Under the pieces are notes generated by a model, which saw only the letters and a program-made list of their open reading frames with translations, was not told where the DNA came from and searched no databases. Position numbers and translations under genes: made by a program. Positions 1 through 8,943 of a stretch of 64,000 bases of DNA are shown here, piece by piece; positions within the stretch are counted from its first letter, which is position 1; every line of letters begins with the position of its first letter. The DNA is from Imperialibacter sp964351395 (GTDB lineage: Bacteria > Bacteroidota > Bacteroidia > Cytophagales > Cyclobacteriaceae): positions 62,001 to 126,000 of the forward strand of contig CAYGOF010000010.1 in the NCBI GenBank assembly GCA_964351395.1, given 5' to 3'.

Positions 1-1911
1 GGGGTTACCTACTGGGAAGACAAGGTAAGTAAACGGATATTTTTTGGTGTAGGTCCGTTTATTTATGCCCTTGATGCAATTACCGGTAAACCAATAGAAA
101 CATTTGGAGAAAGGGGGCGTATTGATTTGCTTAAAAACTTGGATCATGATGTGATAGAAGGTCGCATTTCGGCAACTTCTCCTGGGATTATATACAAAGA
201 TCTCATTATTGTCGGCGCCCGAGTGAGTGAGGACCCGGGAATTAGTATTCCTGGCCACATTCGAGCCTATGATGTCCGTACCGGTGAGCGTAGGTGGATT
301 TTTCACACGATTCCACATCCTGGTGAATTTGGGTATGATACCTGGCCTGAGAATGCCTGGAAAGAGTTTGGAGGTGCTAATGCATGGTCTGGATTTTCCC
401 TTGATGAAGATAGGGGGCTTCTATTTTTCGGTACTGGTTCTCCCTCTCATGACCATTTTGGTCATAATAGACAAGGAGAAAATCTTTTTGGCAATTCGAT
501 TGTAGCATTAAATGCTGAAACAGGGCAAAGAGTTTGGCACTATCAAATTGTCCATCATGATTTATGGGACTATGATTTGCCCTCACCTCCAAATTTGATC
601 ACGCTTAATATTGAAGGTGTCAAAATTGATGCAGTTGCCCAGATTACAAAAATGGGCTACCTGTTCGTTTTTAATAGAGAAAATGGTGAACCTATTTTCC
701 CCATAGAGGAGCGGCCTGTAAGGCAATCAGATATTCCAGGTGAAGAAACATGGCCGACACAACCTGTCCCTCTGCGACCGCCTGCCTTCTCACATCAAGG
801 ATTCAAGGAATCAGATATTACTGACCGTACCCCAGAAGCAAATGAATATGTTAGAAAAAACATATTTGACATCTATGGGGAATCGAATTTGTATGATCCA
901 CCTAGTTTTAAAGGAAATGTAGTGGCGCCGCAGTTTAATGGCGGAACTGATTGGGGAGGAGCAGCAGTTGATCCGGCTTCAGGCATATTGTACGTCAATA
1001 CAAGTAATGATCCTGAATTACTTCAAGTGATAAACAGTGATGAAAAGAATTCGTTTCCTTACAATTATGCTGGTCATCAGCCACTAAGGGACAATGAGGG
1101 TTGGCCTGTAACAAAACCACCCTGGGGCACTTTAACATCTATTGATCTTAGTAAAGGTGAGATATTATGGCAAATTCCTTTCGGAAATTATCCTGGCATG
1201 AAGAAAACGTATAAACAACCAACAGGAACGTATAACATGGGGGGACCTGTTGTGACAGCAGGGGGGCTTATTTTTCTTGGGGGATCAATGGACGAAATGT
1301 TTCGGGCATTTGATAAAGTGAGTGGTAAAGTCCTCTGGGAAACTAAATTACCTGCGGGTGGGTATGCCACACCAGCCACTTATAGCGTCAATAGCAAACA
1401 GTACGTGGTGATAGCGGCTGGTGGAGGTGGAAAACCTGGGACAAAGACCGGAGATTCCTATATTGCTTATGCATTACCTGATTCTAAAGACAAGGTTAAG
1501 TCTATCAACAAAAAAGAGCCTTCTAATATTGTTGAAAATGTAGGCGAACAACTGTATATATCAAGGTGTTCATCTTGCCATCAATATAATGGGAAGGGAT
1601 TGGGGCAAGATTTTCCTCCTTTAACAAACACGGATTGGGTTGGAGGTGACAAAGGAAGACTAATAAGAGTTGTACTGGGTGGGCTTACAGGTAAGATTGA
1701 AGTAAATAATGTTAGTTATAATGGTTCAATGCCTTCATGGGGGCAGTTCTTAAACGATGAGCAAGTTGCTATACTGCTAACCTATTTACGATCTTCTTGG
1801 GAGAATACGGCTTCGGAAGTAACTACCCAGGAAGTTGCAAATATCCGCGAATCAATGAAGGGAAGGGTAAATATGTGGACAGATGTAGAGTTGAAAGACC
1901 TTCAAGACTAA
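1..1911 (+). CDS. PQQ-dependent dehydrogenase with C-terminal cytochrome c domain (5' partial)
   Basis: The frame is open from base 1, so the N-terminus lies outside the window; about 636 residues are visible. The body has the repeated tryptophan-rich blades of a PQQ (quinoprotein) beta-propeller dehydrogenase, for example GANAWSGFSLDEDRGLLFFG and the WHYQIVHHDLWDYDLPSPPN stretch. The last 100 residues form a c-type cytochrome: haem motif CSSCH at 1567-1581 and a likely distal methionine in GSMPSWG near 1730. Such enzymes oxidise sugars or alcohols in the periplasm and pass electrons through the haem. The substrate cannot be read from the sequence. It lies just upstream of a sugar-acid locus, so aldose-to-aldonate oxidation is possible, but this is inference. 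Confidence 0.9.
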   Translation, partial: GVTYWEDKVSKRIFFGVGPFIYALDAITGKPIETFGERGRIDLLKNLDHDVIEGRISATSPGIIYKDLIIVGARVSEDPGISIPGHIRAYDVRTGERRWIFHTIPHPGEFGYDTWPENAWKEFGGANAWSGFSLDEDRGLLFFGTGSPSHDHFGHNRQGENLFGNSIVALNAETGQRVWHYQIVHHDLWDYDLPSPPNLITLNIEGVKIDAVAQITKMGYLFVFNRENGEPIFPIEERPVRQSDIPGEETWPTQPVPLRPPAFSHQGFKESDITDRTPEANEYVRKNIFDIYGESNLYDPPSFKGNVVAPQFNGGTDWGGAAVDPASGILYVNTSNDPELLQVINSDEKNSFPYNYAGHQPLRDNEGWPVTKPPWGTLTSIDLSKGEILWQIPFGNYPGMKKTYKQPTGTYNMGGPVVTAGGLIFLGGSMDEMFRAFDKVSGKVLWETKLPAGGYATPATYSVNSKQYVVIAAGGGGKPGTKTGDSYIAYALPDSKDKVKSINKKEPSNIVENVGEQLYISRCSSCHQYNGKGLGQDFPPLTNTDWVGGDKGRLIRVVLGGLTGKIEVNNVSYNGSMPSWGQFLNDEQVAILLTYLRSSWENTASEVTTQEVANIRESMKGRVNMWTDVELKDLQD

Positions 1912-1972
1912 ATGTAGCTTTCGAACTGATGTAAGCAGTTATTGCCCATGCAAGTCGAATAACAAATAACAG

Positions 1973-2010
1973 CCTCAAGTCACCCCTATGAGTGCTTTGA
2001 GGTTGTTTTC
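1973..2010 (+). terminator. probable rho-independent terminator after PQQ dehydrogenase
   Basis: CCTCAA pairs with TTGAGG and CAC with GTG across a short loop (1973-2002), with a two-base mismatch in the stem. A T-rich stretch, TTGTTTTC, follows. It lies 62 bases after the stop codon. Confidence 0.55.
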
Positions 2011-2124
2011 CCAACAAAAAATTGCATTGACCACATCATTGTTACTGTATGGTCTCAAGAAAATAAGACTTTTAGAGTTTGACATTGTCGACGTGATTGA
2101 CTTTCAGATATTCTATTTCAATGA

Positions 2125-2199
2125 TTATCGAATCTGATTGATCTGTTTTACCGCATCGGCCTGAAATTCCTCATACAGTTTAGATCGGTCACTTTTCAT
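2125..2199 (-). pseudogene. possible remnant of an IS3-type transposase OrfA
   Basis: A 24-codon minus-strand frame contains LYEEFQADAVKQI, which resembles the start of IS3/IS-helix-turn-helix transposase OrfA proteins (pattern Y-x-E-E-F-K-x-x-A-V). It stops at once, and no other transposase sequence or terminal repeat was found around it. The match is short, so it may be chance. Confidence 0.25.
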
Positions 2200-2421
2200 T
2201 CAGCAAAAAGTAAGTTGTTTTCCTAGTACTTATTCGCTGCCAGTTTCGGGGTTTTCAGGCTATTCACTTCTGGAACTTGATTTGACTCATGTTCGCCGCT
2301 GCTTTTTTCACAAGTGTTTTCATCTCCCAACTACTAAATATGTGTTTCTCGTATGTGAATAAGCTATAATCGCATATTAACTATAATAAGTATATGGATT
2401 AAAATAAATAATAATTTAATT

Positions 2422-2441
2422 GTATATTATTAATAGTTAAG
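2422..2441. promoter_or_regulatory. candidate operator upstream of susC-like gene
   Basis: GTATATTATTAATAGTTAAG matches 16 of 20 positions of the perfect palindrome at 9924-9943 in front of the pdxA2-like gene. In both places the element directly precedes a possible -7 box (here TTTCTTTG at 2443-2450). It is about 75 bases before the susC ATG. The AT-rich background weakens the inference. Confidence 0.4.
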
Positions 2442-2515
2442 CTTTCTTTGAGAAGTGTTTCGATTGAGAGTGATGATCTGCTCCAGTCGATGATTGTCTT
2501 ACAAATCCTACTTAT

Positions 2516-5500
2516 ATGAAAAAAAATTCACTCATGATGACTGTTTTTGGAAAAGGTAGCCGACAGCGATTCTTCATTGCTGCAGTAGCCTTGGTTTTGC
2601 TCCAGTGTCATTCTTTGGCGCTAAATGCCTCTAATGTCTTTGTTAATCAAAGAGTTAGCGGAACTGTAACAGACCCCGACAATGTGAAACTTCCGGGTGT
2701 CAGTGTAATCGTAAAAGGAACCACCACTGGTACTATAACAGATGCCGATGGTAATTACTCCATTGATGTCCCTGATTCATACAATACCTTAAGTTTTAGC
2801 TTCATAGGATATAAGACAAAGGATGTTCAGGTTAATAATCAATCAAGCATAGACGTCGTATTGGAGGAGGATGTCACCCAACTTGGCGAAGTAGTCGTGG
2901 TGGGGTATGGCACAATGAAAAAATCTGATATAACGGGAGCAGTATTTAGTGCCAATTTAGAATCTTACCGCAATCAAGGTAATACTAATATTCTGCAGTC
3001 GTTACAAGGCACGGTTCCAGGTTTGAACATTGGTACCGTGACAGCCGCAGGCGAAAACCCAACTTTTTCGGTCAGGGGACAAACGGGTCTCTCTTCTGCC
3101 AATAGCGCACCTTTAATTGTGCTCGACGGAATGATTTACAGAGGCAACATGCAGGATATCAATTCTGATGACATAGCTTCAGTGGAAGTTCTTAAAGATG
3201 CAAGTTCAACAGCTATTTATGGTTCGCAGGCGGCTAACGGCGTGATAATAATGACTTCTAAGGTGGGTAAGTCAAGTAAGCCTACCATAAGTGTGTCTTC
3301 CAGGTATAGTTTGAGAGGTGATGCCAATCCACTAGAATATTATGATCGTGAAGAGTATACTGATATTATTAAAGCATTTGAGTGGAAGCAAAACTGGCAA
3401 GGGCCAGACTACAACTCTGTGAATCCGAATTTTGATCCCTCTGATTATTTAACACCACAAGAATTTCAAGGTTTTGAAAATGGATCAAATTATATGTGGA
3501 GAGAAATGATTACTCAGCGTGGGTTTATGCAAAACCACGACGTGAGTATTTCTGGAAAGAATGATAAAGCTACGTACTATGTATCAGGATCAGTTCTTGA
3601 TCAAAGCGAAGTATTCATTGGAGATAATTATGCTAGAAATACTGGTCGGGTAAATCTTGATTTAGAAGTGACTCCGTGGTTGCACTTTGGAACCAACAGT
3701 TTTCTGTCTAATTCAGACAATTCTGGTATTGAATTTTCAACTCCCGTTGGAAGCACATTTTCTCCCTATTCTTCTCCTTATGATGAGGATGGAAATTTGG
3801 TCAGAAATCCAAATGGACAAATTAGCACAAACCCATTTTTGCTGGAAAATGATATTGACGTAGACAAAAGGCTTCAAATAAATGGGCTCGTATATGCCAC
3901 AGTTGATGTGCCATGGATTGAAGGACTTCAGTATCGATTAAATTTTGGAAATTCCTATCGTACGTTAAGGCAGAATCGATTTAGTTACACAGCGAATAAC
4001 GATAATGGCCAGGCGTATAAAAACAATACATTGTTTTATGATTGGACGCTTGATAATATCCTGTCCTACGAGAAAACATTCAATTCTATACATAGGGTCA
4101 ATGCAACATTGCTTTATGGTAGAGAAGAAAGATATAGTGAAGGCACCGAAGCCAGAGGTGATAATTACGCAATCAACACACTGGGTATAAATAGTTTACA
4201 AAACGCACAAATCGAATATGCATCATCCTCTGCGTTTGATGAAAGTAGCCTTTACAGCATGGCTAGAATCAATTATGCTCTTATGGATCGGTATATTTTG
4301 ACTGCAACTGTAAGACGGGATGGGTTTTCTGGATTTGGAGAGAATAATAAGACAGCTGTTTTCCCTTCTCTGGCATTTGGATGGCTGATGAGCGAAGAAT
4401 CATTCTTAAAGGATAATTTGGGCCCTGTATCGTCCCTTAAACTTCGAGGTTCGATTGGTAGAAGTGGAAATCGTGGAGTTGGTAGATACGGCACTCTCGC
4501 AAGAGTAGATGTAAGAGATGGGTATATTTTCGGGGATGGAGGGTCTACTGTACTGGGACAAAATTTGAGTTCTTTTCCATCTCCAAATTTGAAATGGGAA
4601 ACAACTACGGGCCTCAACCTTGGTCTAGACTATGAAATTCTTTTAGGGAGGATCAGTGGATCATTTGAATTTTACAACTCCCTTACTGAGGATATTCTTT
4701 TTCTTAAACCCCTACCTGCGATTGCCGGACTTTCTAGTGTTAATGACAATATTGGCAGTGTCAGAAACAAAGGCTTTGAGTTAAGTGTAAGGTCTACCAA
4801 TCTTAAAAGAGGGGACTTTAAATGGGATACTCAGTTCAACGTGGCCAGAAATACAAATAAGATTGTTTCTGTGCTTGGCTCGGACACTAATGGAGATGGC
4901 AAGGAAGACGATTTAAGAGACGCCGGCTTATTTATTGGGGAGTCGACAGGTGCAGTTTATGATTACATAGTAGACGGAGTGTATCAAGTTGGTGACAATG
5001 ATATCCCAGCTGGGTTTGAGCCAGGATTTCTAAAATTGAGAGATATTGATGGCAATGGCCAGGTCGACACTAACGATCGAACAATAATAGGGCGCCAGGA
5101 GCCAGCTTACAGGCTAGGTATTTTGAATGAGGTTAGTTTCAAGAACATTAAATTGTCATTCTTTATCAATTCTGTTCAGGGAGGTAAGGATGGCTATTTA
5201 GGTAATAACAGTCCTTGGCTTATATGGACAGATCCTAGAGTAGGAAAGATTGAGGCAAACAGACCTAAGGACTGGGATTTCTGGACGCCAGACAACCCTA
5301 ATGCCGAATATCCTTCATTGAGGTATCAATCAAGCGCTAATCCTAGGTTTTTTCGTCAAAGAAACTTCATCAGGTTGCAAAGTATTAATCTAAGCTATGC
5401 TTTCAACGACAGTTTCCTAAGTCGATATGGTATTCAGGATTTATCTGTTTTTGTTAGTGGACAGAATCTGCTGACTTGGACTAAATGGGTTGGATTAGAC

Positions 5501-5578
5501 CCAGAATCAGGTGAAGGCATTACTTTTGGCCGGCCAGTGATTCGCTCATTCAACTTTGGTTTTAGTTTGAAATTTTAA
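2516..5578 (+). CDS. SusC/RagA family TonB-dependent outer-membrane transporter
   Basis: The 1020-residue protein starts with a signal peptide (hydrophobic stretch about residues 18-35). A carboxypeptidase-regulatory-like domain follows (about 47-115, VSGTVTDPDNVKLPGVSVIV), then the SusC box VVVGYGTMKKSDITGAV (about 125-142), the TonB plug, and a long beta-barrel ending in an aromatic C-terminus (FNFGFSLKF). The size and order are standard for SusC proteins, which import glycans or other large substrates with a SusD lipoprotein lid. The susD-like gene follows after 18 bases. No SusE/F or classical glycoside hydrolase is adjacent, so the substrate must be guessed from the downstream sugar-acid genes. 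Confidence 0.97.
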   Translation: MKKNSLMMTVFGKGSRQRFFIAAVALVLLQCHSLALNASNVFVNQRVSGTVTDPDNVKLPGVSVIVKGTTTGTITDADGNYSIDVPDSYNTLSFSFIGYKTKDVQVNNQSSIDVVLEEDVTQLGEVVVVGYGTMKKSDITGAVFSANLESYRNQGNTNILQSLQGTVPGLNIGTVTAAGENPTFSVRGQTGLSSANSAPLIVLDGMIYRGNMQDINSDDIASVEVLKDASSTAIYGSQAANGVIIMTSKVGKSSKPTISVSSRYSLRGDANPLEYYDREEYTDIIKAFEWKQNWQGPDYNSVNPNFDPSDYLTPQEFQGFENGSNYMWREMITQRGFMQNHDVSISGKNDKATYYVSGSVLDQSEVFIGDNYARNTGRVNLDLEVTPWLHFGTNSFLSNSDNSGIEFSTPVGSTFSPYSSPYDEDGNLVRNPNGQISTNPFLLENDIDVDKRLQINGLVYATVDVPWIEGLQYRLNFGNSYRTLRQNRFSYTANNDNGQAYKNNTLFYDWTLDNILSYEKTFNSIHRVNATLLYGREERYSEGTEARGDNYAINTLGINSLQNAQIEYASSSAFDESSLYSMARINYALMDRYILTATVRRDGFSGFGENNKTAVFPSLAFGWLMSEESFLKDNLGPVSSLKLRGSIGRSGNRGVGRYGTLARVDVRDGYIFGDGGSTVLGQNLSSFPSPNLKWETTTGLNLGLDYEILLGRISGSFEFYNSLTEDILFLKPLPAIAGLSSVNDNIGSVRNKGFELSVRSTNLKRGDFKWDTQFNVARNTNKIVSVLGSDTNGDGKEDDLRDAGLFIGESTGAVYDYIVDGVYQVGDNDIPAGFEPGFLKLRDIDGNGQVDTNDRTIIGRQEPAYRLGILNEVSFKNIKLSFFINSVQGGKDGYLGNNSPWLIWTDPRVGKIEANRPKDWDFWTPDNPNAEYPSLRYQSSANPRFFRQRNFIRLQSINLSYAFNDSFLSRYGIQDLSVFVSGQNLLTWTKWVGLDPESGEGITFGRPVIRSFNFGFSLKF

Positions 5579-5596
5579 CCAGAAAAAATTGAAATT

Positions 5597-7300
5597 ATGA
5601 AAACGATAAAAATAATTCTTCCCTTTCTTTTTGTCTTCACTTTAGCATGTAATGAGGAAGACATACTAAAAGAGGTGCCATTAGATTTCTTGACGATAGA
5701 AAATGCTTTGGTAACTCCAGCTGATGTAGATAATTCAGTGATAAGCTTATACGATCTTTCCAGAAGATACTTTGGCGATCAGACTGGTGATGGATTTAAC
5801 TTCGACATGTTTTTTGGAACTGACGCTGGATACCATGCCAGATTTCCAACTACGCATGTTTTGAGTGCTTATTCTGTTTTTACATCTGACGATGAATTTA
5901 CATTAAAGCGCTGGACAAAGGCCTATAGGATGATTTTTGATGCAAATATAATTTTGAATCGAATCAATGATATTGAGTTTGACAATGATGCTCAACGAAA
6001 TAAGTCAATCGCTGAGGCTAGATTCTTCCGTGCATGGAGTTATCGTAATCTTGTCCACTTGTATGGAGATGTGCCTCTTCTTTTAGAAGACGATATAGCC
6101 CCCGGTACCGACTATACCAGAGCGCCAAAAACAGAAGTTTGGAAGGCAATAATTGAAGATTTTGAATTTGCCAAGGAAAACTTGCCAGATGTTACTGAGA
6201 TTACGCAAGATGGTAGATTAACCAAAGCTGCTGCCTATCATTATCTCTCGGAGATGTATATCGTGACCGGCGAATTTCAAAAAGCAGTTGAGCATGCTTC
6301 TTGGGTCATAGATGGTGGCAACTACGATCTCATGAGAACACGTTTTGGTTCGAGAACCGATGAGCCTGGGGATGTTTACTGGGACCTATTTAGATACGAC
6401 AACCAAAACAGGAGCGCTGGCAACACTGAGGGTATATGGGTTCATCAGGTGGATTATCAAACTCCTGGGGGGTACGGATTGCCAACCGGTGCCGATGCCA
6501 ACTTTTATGAAAGAATTATTGGACCCGAATACAACAGATTTATTGCCGTTGGTGAAAATTCCGGTGTAAGAACCTTCATTTATGAGTCTGATTATAATGG
6601 AGGCCGCGGTCAGGGATGGTTTAGACCAGGTCCCTTGGCTACTCACATCGTATGGGAGAGTAGCGGGCCGGATGACATTCGTACTTCGGACGCTAATATT
6701 CTTAGAAAATGGAGAGTTGACAATCCTGCTTCTAACTACTATAATCAAATTATTGACACTGGTAATCCGGATTCTTACTACTCATTTCTTGATCCGGCCA
6801 CTATTGAAAATGATACCAATAGGATGCTTTATCCCTACTTTCTTAAAATGACGAATGTGGGCAATCACTTTCCAACTGATATGCTTAATGGTACAGGTCC
6901 ACAGTTGATTGGTAATGCACGCAGAGTGTTTACAGATCAATATGCTATTAGACTAGCTGAGACCTATCTCCTGAGGGCCGAAGCATATCTCGGTTTAGGC
7001 AACATGCAAGCAGCCGCTGATGATATTAATGTAATTAGAGAAAGAGCTGGGGCTACGCCTGCGGTCTCATCTGAGGTAGATATCGACTATATTCTTGACG
7101 AAAGAATAAGGGAGCTTTTTCTAGAGGAGCCTAGAAGGGTTACACTTGCAAGGCTTGGTAAGGTGTATGAGAGAACAATTAAGTACAATCCATATGCTGC
7201 GCCCAACATTCAAGAGTTTAATAACCTATATCCAATTCCTTCAAGGGAGCTTAGGATAAACGATGGAGCAGTTATCGAGCAGAATCCTGGATATAATTAA
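5597..7300 (+). CDS. SusD/RagB family nutrient-binding outer-membrane lipoprotein
   Basis: This 567-residue protein has a lipoprotein signal peptide with lipobox TLAC (Cys18), followed by the SusD alpha-helical fold. Markers include EARFFRAWSYRNLVHLYGDVPLLL (about 139-162), YLLRAEAYLGLGN near 455 and the C-terminal YPIPSREL motif. SusD sits over the SusC barrel and captures the ligand outside the cell. It is co-directional with, and only 18 bases from, the susC-like gene, so it is certainly the partner. A hairpin with a T tract follows the stop codon. Confidence 0.97.
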   Translation: MKTIKIILPFLFVFTLACNEEDILKEVPLDFLTIENALVTPADVDNSVISLYDLSRRYFGDQTGDGFNFDMFFGTDAGYHARFPTTHVLSAYSVFTSDDEFTLKRWTKAYRMIFDANIILNRINDIEFDNDAQRNKSIAEARFFRAWSYRNLVHLYGDVPLLLEDDIAPGTDYTRAPKTEVWKAIIEDFEFAKENLPDVTEITQDGRLTKAAAYHYLSEMYIVTGEFQKAVEHASWVIDGGNYDLMRTRFGSRTDEPGDVYWDLFRYDNQNRSAGNTEGIWVHQVDYQTPGGYGLPTGADANFYERIIGPEYNRFIAVGENSGVRTFIYESDYNGGRGQGWFRPGPLATHIVWESSGPDDIRTSDANILRKWRVDNPASNYYNQIIDTGNPDSYYSFLDPATIENDTNRMLYPYFLKMTNVGNHFPTDMLNGTGPQLIGNARRVFTDQYAIRLAETYLLRAEAYLGLGNMQAAADDINVIRERAGATPAVSSEVDIDYILDERIRELFLEEPRRVTLARLGKVYERTIKYNPYAAPNIQEFNNLYPIPSRELRINDGAVIEQNPGYN

Positions 7301-7321
7301 GGCTAGTAGGTAGGCGGAAAT

Positions 7322-7382
7322 GCGCGAGCCCAGACATCATTATTTTGTAGTTTAAGTGAAGTTGCAAGGGCTCCGCTTTTTT
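7322..7382 (+). terminator. probable terminator after susD-like gene
   Basis: GCGCGAGCCC at 7322-7331 can pair with GGGCTCCGC at 7368-7376 (GAGCCC/GGGCTC plus GCG/CGC with one bulged base). It is followed directly by six T. The loop is long, about 36 bases, which lowers confidence. Confidence 0.5.
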
Positions 7383-7393
7383 CTATCAAGCTT

Positions 7394-7409
7394 AATTATT
7401 TAAATAATT
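7394..7409. promoter_or_regulatory. 16-bp palindrome upstream of DUF1537 kinase gene
   Basis: AATTATTTAAATAATT is a perfect palindrome 77 bases before the GTG start at 7486. Its centre differs from that of the 9924 palindrome, so it may be an unrelated AT-rich promoter feature. Confidence 0.25.
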
Positions 7410-7485
7410 TTTTGCGAAAGTCTTAAAATTCGACAAATCGAAACAAAACTGACTTTCACGCATTTACTGCAAAACGAAAAGAACA

Positions 7486-8676
7486 GTGATAATAGCAATT
7501 GCAGATGATTTTACGGGAGCTGCTGAAATGGCCAGCATTGGGCAATCGTTTGGATTGAATACTTCCGTGATAACCAATTTGGATCAATTCAGTCCATGTG
7601 ATTTGTTAGTTATTGACACTAATACCAGGTCACAACCCAAGGATAAAGCCATTGAAATACTAGCAGATTTTTGTGATGGAATAAAAAGTAAAAACCCTGG
7701 AGATACGATCATTTTTAAAAAGGTAGACTCTATTCTGAGAGGGCATCCTAGCGAGGAATCGAAGGTGATAAAGAAAAGTTTTAACTTCTCATTGGTCATT
7801 TTTGCTCCTGCCAACCCGCTGAAGGGAAGAAAAATCGTGGATGGTAAATACCTTATTAATGAGGTTCCGCTCCATAAAACTTTGTTTTCACAGGATCCAG
7901 AGTATCCGAGGGCTACTAGTGATGTAGGCTTGCTTTTGAATAAGGAAAATCTAAATGGCGAATACCATCACCTCAAAGATAGAACAAATGTCAGCAGCCT
8001 GAGCGGGTTTGTTTCAATAGATATTTGCACTAGAGAGGATCTTGCTTTTTATGCAGAACAATTTACTGATAAATTCCTTCTTGTTGGTGCCGCCGAAATT
8101 TTTGACATCTTACTTTCATTGCGAACGAAAAGGGTTGCTGACAAAACTGTTCCATCCCAATTGAAAGGCAAGAATATTTTCATTGGCGGGAGTATTTTTA
8201 ATTCCATGGATGATTGTGAAGTCACTCGTGGAATTGGGAATATTTTTTACTATAAAATAGCCGACCCGGAACATGATAAATATAAAATTGCAGATGACTG
8301 GTCGGGCGAAATTACGCATTATTTGGAACTTCACAGGAACGTCAGAATGGCAATTTCCTCTTCTTTCATTCCCAATGAAGACCCCAGTAGGTTTATTGAT
8401 ATTTTATCGAAGTCGGTTTCCGCGATAGTTGATAGAGCCCATTTCGGAAATATAAATTTATTGATTTCGGGCGGATCAACTGCATCAGCCATCATCAGGA
8501 AACTTAAGTTAGGCCCCTTTCGCGTTTTAGGCGAGCTATCGCCTGGAGTAGTAGTTTTGAAGTCAGAAAGCTATAAGAATCTGACAATTGTCGTCAAGCC
8601 TGGGAGCTATCCCTGGCCATCTGATTTGAAGCATTTTCTTGCGATTAGCTCCTCTGAAATTGCAAGGACCATCTAA
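7486..8676 (+). CDS. DUF1537 four-carbon acid sugar kinase family protein
   Basis: The 396-residue protein has the two-domain DUF1537 layout. The N-terminal substrate-binding domain begins IIAIADDFTGAAEMAS (the DDFTGA signature). The C-terminal nucleotide-binding domain carries LLISGGSTASAI near 325, ELSPGVVVLKS near 347 and VVKPGSYPWPSDL near 370. Characterised members phosphorylate C4 sugar acids (D-threonate, D-erythronate and related compounds) at O4. A PdxA2-type dehydrogenase, the usual partner, is encoded 1.3 kb downstream. The start is GTG, because no in-frame ATG precedes the conserved N-terminus. Exact substrate stereochemistry cannot be read from sequence. Confidence 0.9.
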   Translation: MIIAIADDFTGAAEMASIGQSFGLNTSVITNLDQFSPCDLLVIDTNTRSQPKDKAIEILADFCDGIKSKNPGDTIIFKKVDSILRGHPSEESKVIKKSFNFSLVIFAPANPLKGRKIVDGKYLINEVPLHKTLFSQDPEYPRATSDVGLLLNKENLNGEYHHLKDRTNVSSLSGFVSIDICTREDLAFYAEQFTDKFLLVGAAEIFDILLSLRTKRVADKTVPSQLKGKNIFIGGSIFNSMDDCEVTRGIGNIFYYKIADPEHDKYKIADDWSGEITHYLELHRNVRMAISSSFIPNEDPSRFIDILSKSVSAIVDRAHFGNINLLISGGSTASAIIRKLKLGPFRVLGELSPGVVVLKSESYKNLTIVVKPGSYPWPSDLKHFLAISSSEIARTI

Positions 8677-8943
8677 GTGGTTTGTTAGCGCCTTCAAATG
8701 GAGCCAAGTTATCCTGATTTTTCAGGTGTGATTTGATTAGTAATTAAAGCATTGGGCAGCCTTTTTAAAACCTATGGAAGGTTGTTTACTTAAGATTCAA
8801 TTGATCAGTATTCACTGAACGATGAGATGAGTCTTCCCGTCCTCAAAGTTGTTGGCAATGCTATAACAGATTCTTTTTGATCAAGGCATTTTGTGTATAT
8901 TTAGCTACAATTGTATTGCATATCTATAATTGAGAGCTTTTGA

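Larger units (their letters stand above)
1912..2515. other. 604-base intergenic region upstream of susC-like gene
   Basis: There is no convincing intact gene here. It contains a probable terminator for the dehydrogenase (1973-2010), a possible transposase scrap on the minus strand (2125-2199), and a very AT-rich last 170 bases with a palindrome-like element (2422-2441) and a possible -7 element TTTCTTTG at 2443-2450 (Bacteroidota consensus TAnnTTTG, one mismatch). Confidence 0.6.

Noticed and set aside
1823..2017. 64-codon minus-strand ORF over the end of the dehydrogenase gene
   Set aside because: It overlaps the cytochrome c domain coding region and the terminator hairpin.
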